From contig DAOTIG010000149.1 of assembly GCA_035448065.1 (NCBI GenBank), positions 1 to 7,761 on the forward strand: DNA of 7,761 bases. Direction: 5' to 3'. The position numbers and the translations under genes are program-made. Below, one piece after another: positions 6,088-7,761 of the stretch. Position 1 is the stretch's first letter. Each line of letters begins with the position of its first letter. Source of the DNA: Phosphoribacter sp035448065. GTDB lineage: Bacteria; Actinomycetota; Actinomycetes; Actinomycetales; Dermatophilaceae. Below the pieces are notes generated by a model. It saw only the letters and a program-made list of their open reading frames with translations. It did not search any database and was not told where the DNA came from.

Positions 6088-7506
6088 ATGGCCGACCGCA
6101 CCCCCACCGACCTCGTCGTCGTCCTGCCGGGCATCACCGGCTCGACGCTGCACAAGGGCGGCAAGCCCGTCTGGGAGCCCAGCGGCGGCGCCCTGCTCAA
6201 CGCGCTGCTCACCCTCGGCGGCAGCCTGCGCTCGCTCGCCCTGCCGGCCGGCATCGGCGACGACCATCCCGGCGACGGGGTGACCGTGGGCGCGCTCGTC
6301 GACGACGTGCACGTCATCCCCGGCATCTGGACGCCGATCCGCGGCTACACGCTCACCCTCGAGCGACTGCGCCGCCTCGGCTATCGCGAGCCGACCGACG
6401 ACCGCCCCGGCAACCTGCTGGCCATGCCCTACGACTGGCGCCTGTCCAACCGCTACACCGCCGGGTGGATGGCCCCGACCATTGAGCGCGAGCTGGGCCG
6501 TTGGCGCGGCCAGGGCGGCCGCTACGCCGACGCCACGGTGACCCTCGTCTGCCACTCGATGGGCGGGCTCGTGGCGCGCTGGTATGCCGCGCACCAGGGC
6601 GCCGGGCTCGTCGGCCGGATCGTCACCTTCGGCACGCCGATGCGCGGCTCGCTCAACGCGGTCGACCAGCTCGTCAACGGCGCCCCGGCGAAGATGGGGC
6701 CGTTGCGCGGGCTGATCACCGACCTCGGCCGGTCGATGCCGTCGTTGCACCAGCTGCTGCCGAGCTACGCCTGCCTCGTCGACGGAAGCGGGGCCGAGCC
6801 CGAGCACCTGCAGCCGAGCTCCCTGCCGGGCGTCGACAGCACGATGGCGGCCGACGCCCTCGCCTTCCACGAGCAGCTCGAGACGGCGGAGGCGGGCAAC
6901 CCGGCATACGCCTCCCAGCTGCACGCGATCGTCGGCACGAGCCAGCCGACCCAGTCGAGCGTGCGGGTCACCGGCGGCGGGGTGGAGATCTACGGCACCT
7001 ACGGCGACGACGACTTCCAGGGCGACGGGACCGTGCCGCTCGTCGGTGCGGTGCCGAAAGGCGTTGCGCTGGACTCGAATACGCTGCGTCGCGTGCCCGA
7101 GCAGCACGGCAGTCTGCAGTGCAACTCCGCCGCACTCGACGAGCTCGAGGGCATCCTCACCGCCAAGCGGGTCGTCATCAAGGGCGGGTTGCAGGTGCCG
7201 CTGTCGGTGACCGTGCCACCGATCGTCGGCGCCGGCGAGCCGGTCCGGGTCGAGGTCGCCGTCGGCGCCAACCGCCCGGCGCTGCGGGCGACCCTGCGTC
7301 GGGTCGACTCCGGCGGCCCGCGCGGCCGAGCCCGCAGTCGCGCGCTCACGATCGTCGACAACGTCGCGCGGGCGGACTTCCCCGACGTGCCACCCGGTGC
7401 GTATGCCGTGGACGTCGCCGGTGCGCCCGGCGCACCCGTCGCGCCGGTGAGCGCGACCACCCTCGTCTGGGACGGCGGGCCGCAGCGTCGGGTGGCTCGC
7501 CGCTGA
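6088..7506 (+). CDS. LCAT-like alpha/beta hydrolase (esterase/lipase/acyltransferase)
   Basis: This is a predicted serine hydrolase of the lecithin:cholesterol acyltransferase-like type, probably acting on lipid esters; the substrate is unknown. The ATG at 6088 follows AGGAGG (6077-6082, 5 nt spacing), giving 472 residues; the frame is open further upstream, but only this start has a ribosome site. The oxyanion-hole segment LPGITGS is at 13-19. The nucleophile elbow is CHSMGG with Ser157. The acid is probably Asp313 in GDGTVP, and the base His340 in EQHGSLQ. AMPYDWRLS and FGTPMRGSLNAVDQL are typical family segments. After residue 365 comes a 100-residue region of alternating beta-strand pattern (VPLSVTVPP, PVRVEVAVG, PPGAYAVDVAG), probably an Ig-like or beta-sandwich domain. 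No signal peptide or membrane helix is visible, so a cytosolic location is inferred, unusual for a secreted-lipase-type fold. The gene is divergent from ispH and 43 bp upstream of xseA. Confidence 0.9.
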   Translation: MADRTPTDLVVVLPGITGSTLHKGGKPVWEPSGGALLNALLTLGGSLRSLALPAGIGDDHPGDGVTVGALVDDVHVIPGIWTPIRGYTLTLERLRRLGYREPTDDRPGNLLAMPYDWRLSNRYTAGWMAPTIERELGRWRGQGGRYADATVTLVCHSMGGLVARWYAAHQGAGLVGRIVTFGTPMRGSLNAVDQLVNGAPAKMGPLRGLITDLGRSMPSLHQLLPSYACLVDGSGAEPEHLQPSSLPGVDSTMAADALAFHEQLETAEAGNPAYASQLHAIVGTSQPTQSSVRVTGGGVEIYGTYGDDDFQGDGTVPLVGAVPKGVALDSNTLRRVPEQHGSLQCNSAALDELEGILTAKRVVIKGGLQVPLSVTVPPIVGAGEPVRVEVAVGANRPALRATLRRVDSGGPRGRARSRALTIVDNVARADFPDVPPGAYAVDVAGAPGAPVAPVSATTLVWDGGPQRRVARR

Positions 7507-7537
7507 GTCACTCGACGCCGGCGACCGGGCAGCGCCC

Positions 7538-7543
7538 TACGAT
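7538..7543 (+). promoter_or_regulatory. Predicted -10 box (TACGAT) of xseA
   Basis: TACGAT ends 6 nt before the ATG at 7550, exact leaderless spacing with A as +1, and the start has no Shine-Dalgarno. The -35 is weak (CTCGAC at 7511-7516, spacing too long). This suggests xseA has its own promoter and is not only read through from the hydrolase gene. Confidence 0.5.
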
Positions 7544-7549
7544 CGGCCC

Positions 7550-7761
7550 ATGACCAGCGCGCCGGCCGACCGCCCCACCCCGGGCGACCAGCGTGGCCCG
7601 CGCGTGCTGCCCGAGAAGGCCGCCCAGACGACCGCCGAGGACCCGTGGCCGGTGCGGCTGCTCAGCCTCAAGATCGCCGACTACGTCGACAGGATGTCGG
7701 TGCTCTGGGTCGAGGGCCAGGTCATCCAGCTCTCCCGGCGGGACCGCACGGCATACCTCAC
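7550..7761 (+). CDS. xseA: Exodeoxyribonuclease VII large subunit, N-terminal part
   Basis: XseA is the catalytic large subunit of exonuclease VII, which with several XseB subunits degrades single-stranded DNA in both directions. Only 70 codons lie in the window, about a sixth of the expected 400-450 residues. After a disordered Pro/Gly-rich lead of about 27 residues come TTAEDPWPVRLLSLKIADYV and WVEGQVIQLSRR, the characteristic beginning of the N-terminal OB-fold DNA-binding domain (residues about 33-70). Actinobacterial XseA proteins start in the same way. The start ATG has no ribosome site but lies just after a TACGAT box. The gene runs off the right edge and xseB would be expected shortly downstream. 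Identification is firm despite truncation by the window. Confidence 0.92.
   Translation, partial: MTSAPADRPTPGDQRGPRVLPEKAAQTTAEDPWPVRLLSLKIADYVDRMSVLWVEGQVIQLSRRDRTAYL

Larger units (their letters stand above)
661..7757. repeat. Dispersed 10-bp word GGTATGCCGC (18 sites including variants)
   Basis: Exact copies of GGTATGCCGC start at 1433, 2385, 3505, 3749, 4969, 6013 and 6581. Exact copies of its complement GCGGCATACC start at 1456, 2446, 4587 and 5980. One-mismatch copies start at 661, 716, 3264 and 7748. Two-mismatch copies start at 5211, 6901 and 7400. All except the 5211 site keep the 7-base core GTATGCC/GGCATAC. The two orientations are equally frequent (nine each). Six exact copies form inverted pairs in three intergenic spacers. 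Within genes the word is read as TAT-GCC-GCG (Tyr-Ala-Ala), GCG-GCA-TAC (Ala-Ala-Tyr), CGG-CAT-ACC (Arg-His-Thr, at 4587) or GGT-ATG-CCG (at 5980). Selection therefore seems to act on the DNA, not on a peptide. Confidence 0.8.

Noticed and set aside
5338..7107. 589-codon reverse frame antisense to ispH and the hydrolase gene
   Set aside because: Arg/Ala/Gly-rich low-complexity translation typical of an out-of-frame shadow in GC-rich DNA; it overlaps two clear genes.
661..7757. Explaining GGTATGCCGC as Tyr-Ala-Ala codon preference
   Set aside because: The word also occurs in intergenic DNA, in the opposite orientation as Ala-Ala-Tyr with the otherwise avoided GCA codon, and in a different frame at 4587.
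1..7761. CRISPR array, IS element, prophage, tRNA or rRNA
   Set aside because: I see no regularly spaced repeats, transposase or integrase motifs, cloverleaf or rRNA-like segments on either strand.

Overview
The window looks like ordinary chromosome from a very high-GC Gram-positive actinobacterium. The signs are strong G/C preference at third codon positions, an actinobacterial-type IspH with a C-terminal extension, and the neighbourhood ychF / rmuC / ispH / xseA, which I know from mycobacteria (ispH, ychF and xseA together) and related groups. The family Intrasporangiaceae/Dermatophilaceae is my best guess, from general impression only. There is no sign of a phage, IS element, CRISPR array, rRNA or tRNA.

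Layout, left to right. 1-113 is a short gene-free edge. 114-1199 (-) is ychF, the universal OLA1/YchF ATPase. 1291-1425 (+) is a 44-residue basic, aromatic small protein of unknown function, divergent from ychF. 1468-2304 (-) is a TesB-like double-hotdog thioesterase, converging on the small gene across a strong hairpin. 2505-3689 (+) is an unrecognised protein that appears to be anchored in the membrane at both ends. It is preceded by an AT-rich perfect 18-bp palindrome that looks like an operator. 3676-4881 (+) is rmuC, which overlaps the previous gene by 14 nt and so is probably co-translated with it. 4928-5986 (-) is ispH (MEP isoprenoid pathway), convergent with rmuC. 6088-7506 (+) is an LCAT-like alpha/beta hydrolase with an extra C-terminal beta-type domain. 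From 7550 (+) runs the start of xseA (exonuclease VII large subunit), cut by the window edge.

The genes do not form one pathway. ychF, ispH, rmuC and xseA are housekeeping functions (ribosome-associated ATPase, isoprenoid precursors, two DNA-processing nucleases). The thioesterase, the double-anchored protein, the LCAT-like hydrolase and the small protein are the variable passengers.

The most unusual signal is not a gene. The 10-mer GGTATGCCGC (or its complement GCGGCATACC) occurs 11 times exactly, and its 7-base core GTATGCC 17 times, in 7.76 kb. It lies on both strands, in several reading frames and in intergenic DNA. By a rough hand estimate about one core copy would be expected. In three intergenic spacers the 10-mer occurs as an inverted pair, much as uptake-sequence or HIP1-like words do in other bacteria. 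Secondary signals are the 18-bp operator-like palindrome before the membrane protein, a 9-bp-arm hairpin in the leader of the hydrolase, and several genes without Shine-Dalgarno sequences whose start codons lie just downstream of TANNNT boxes (leaderless starts).
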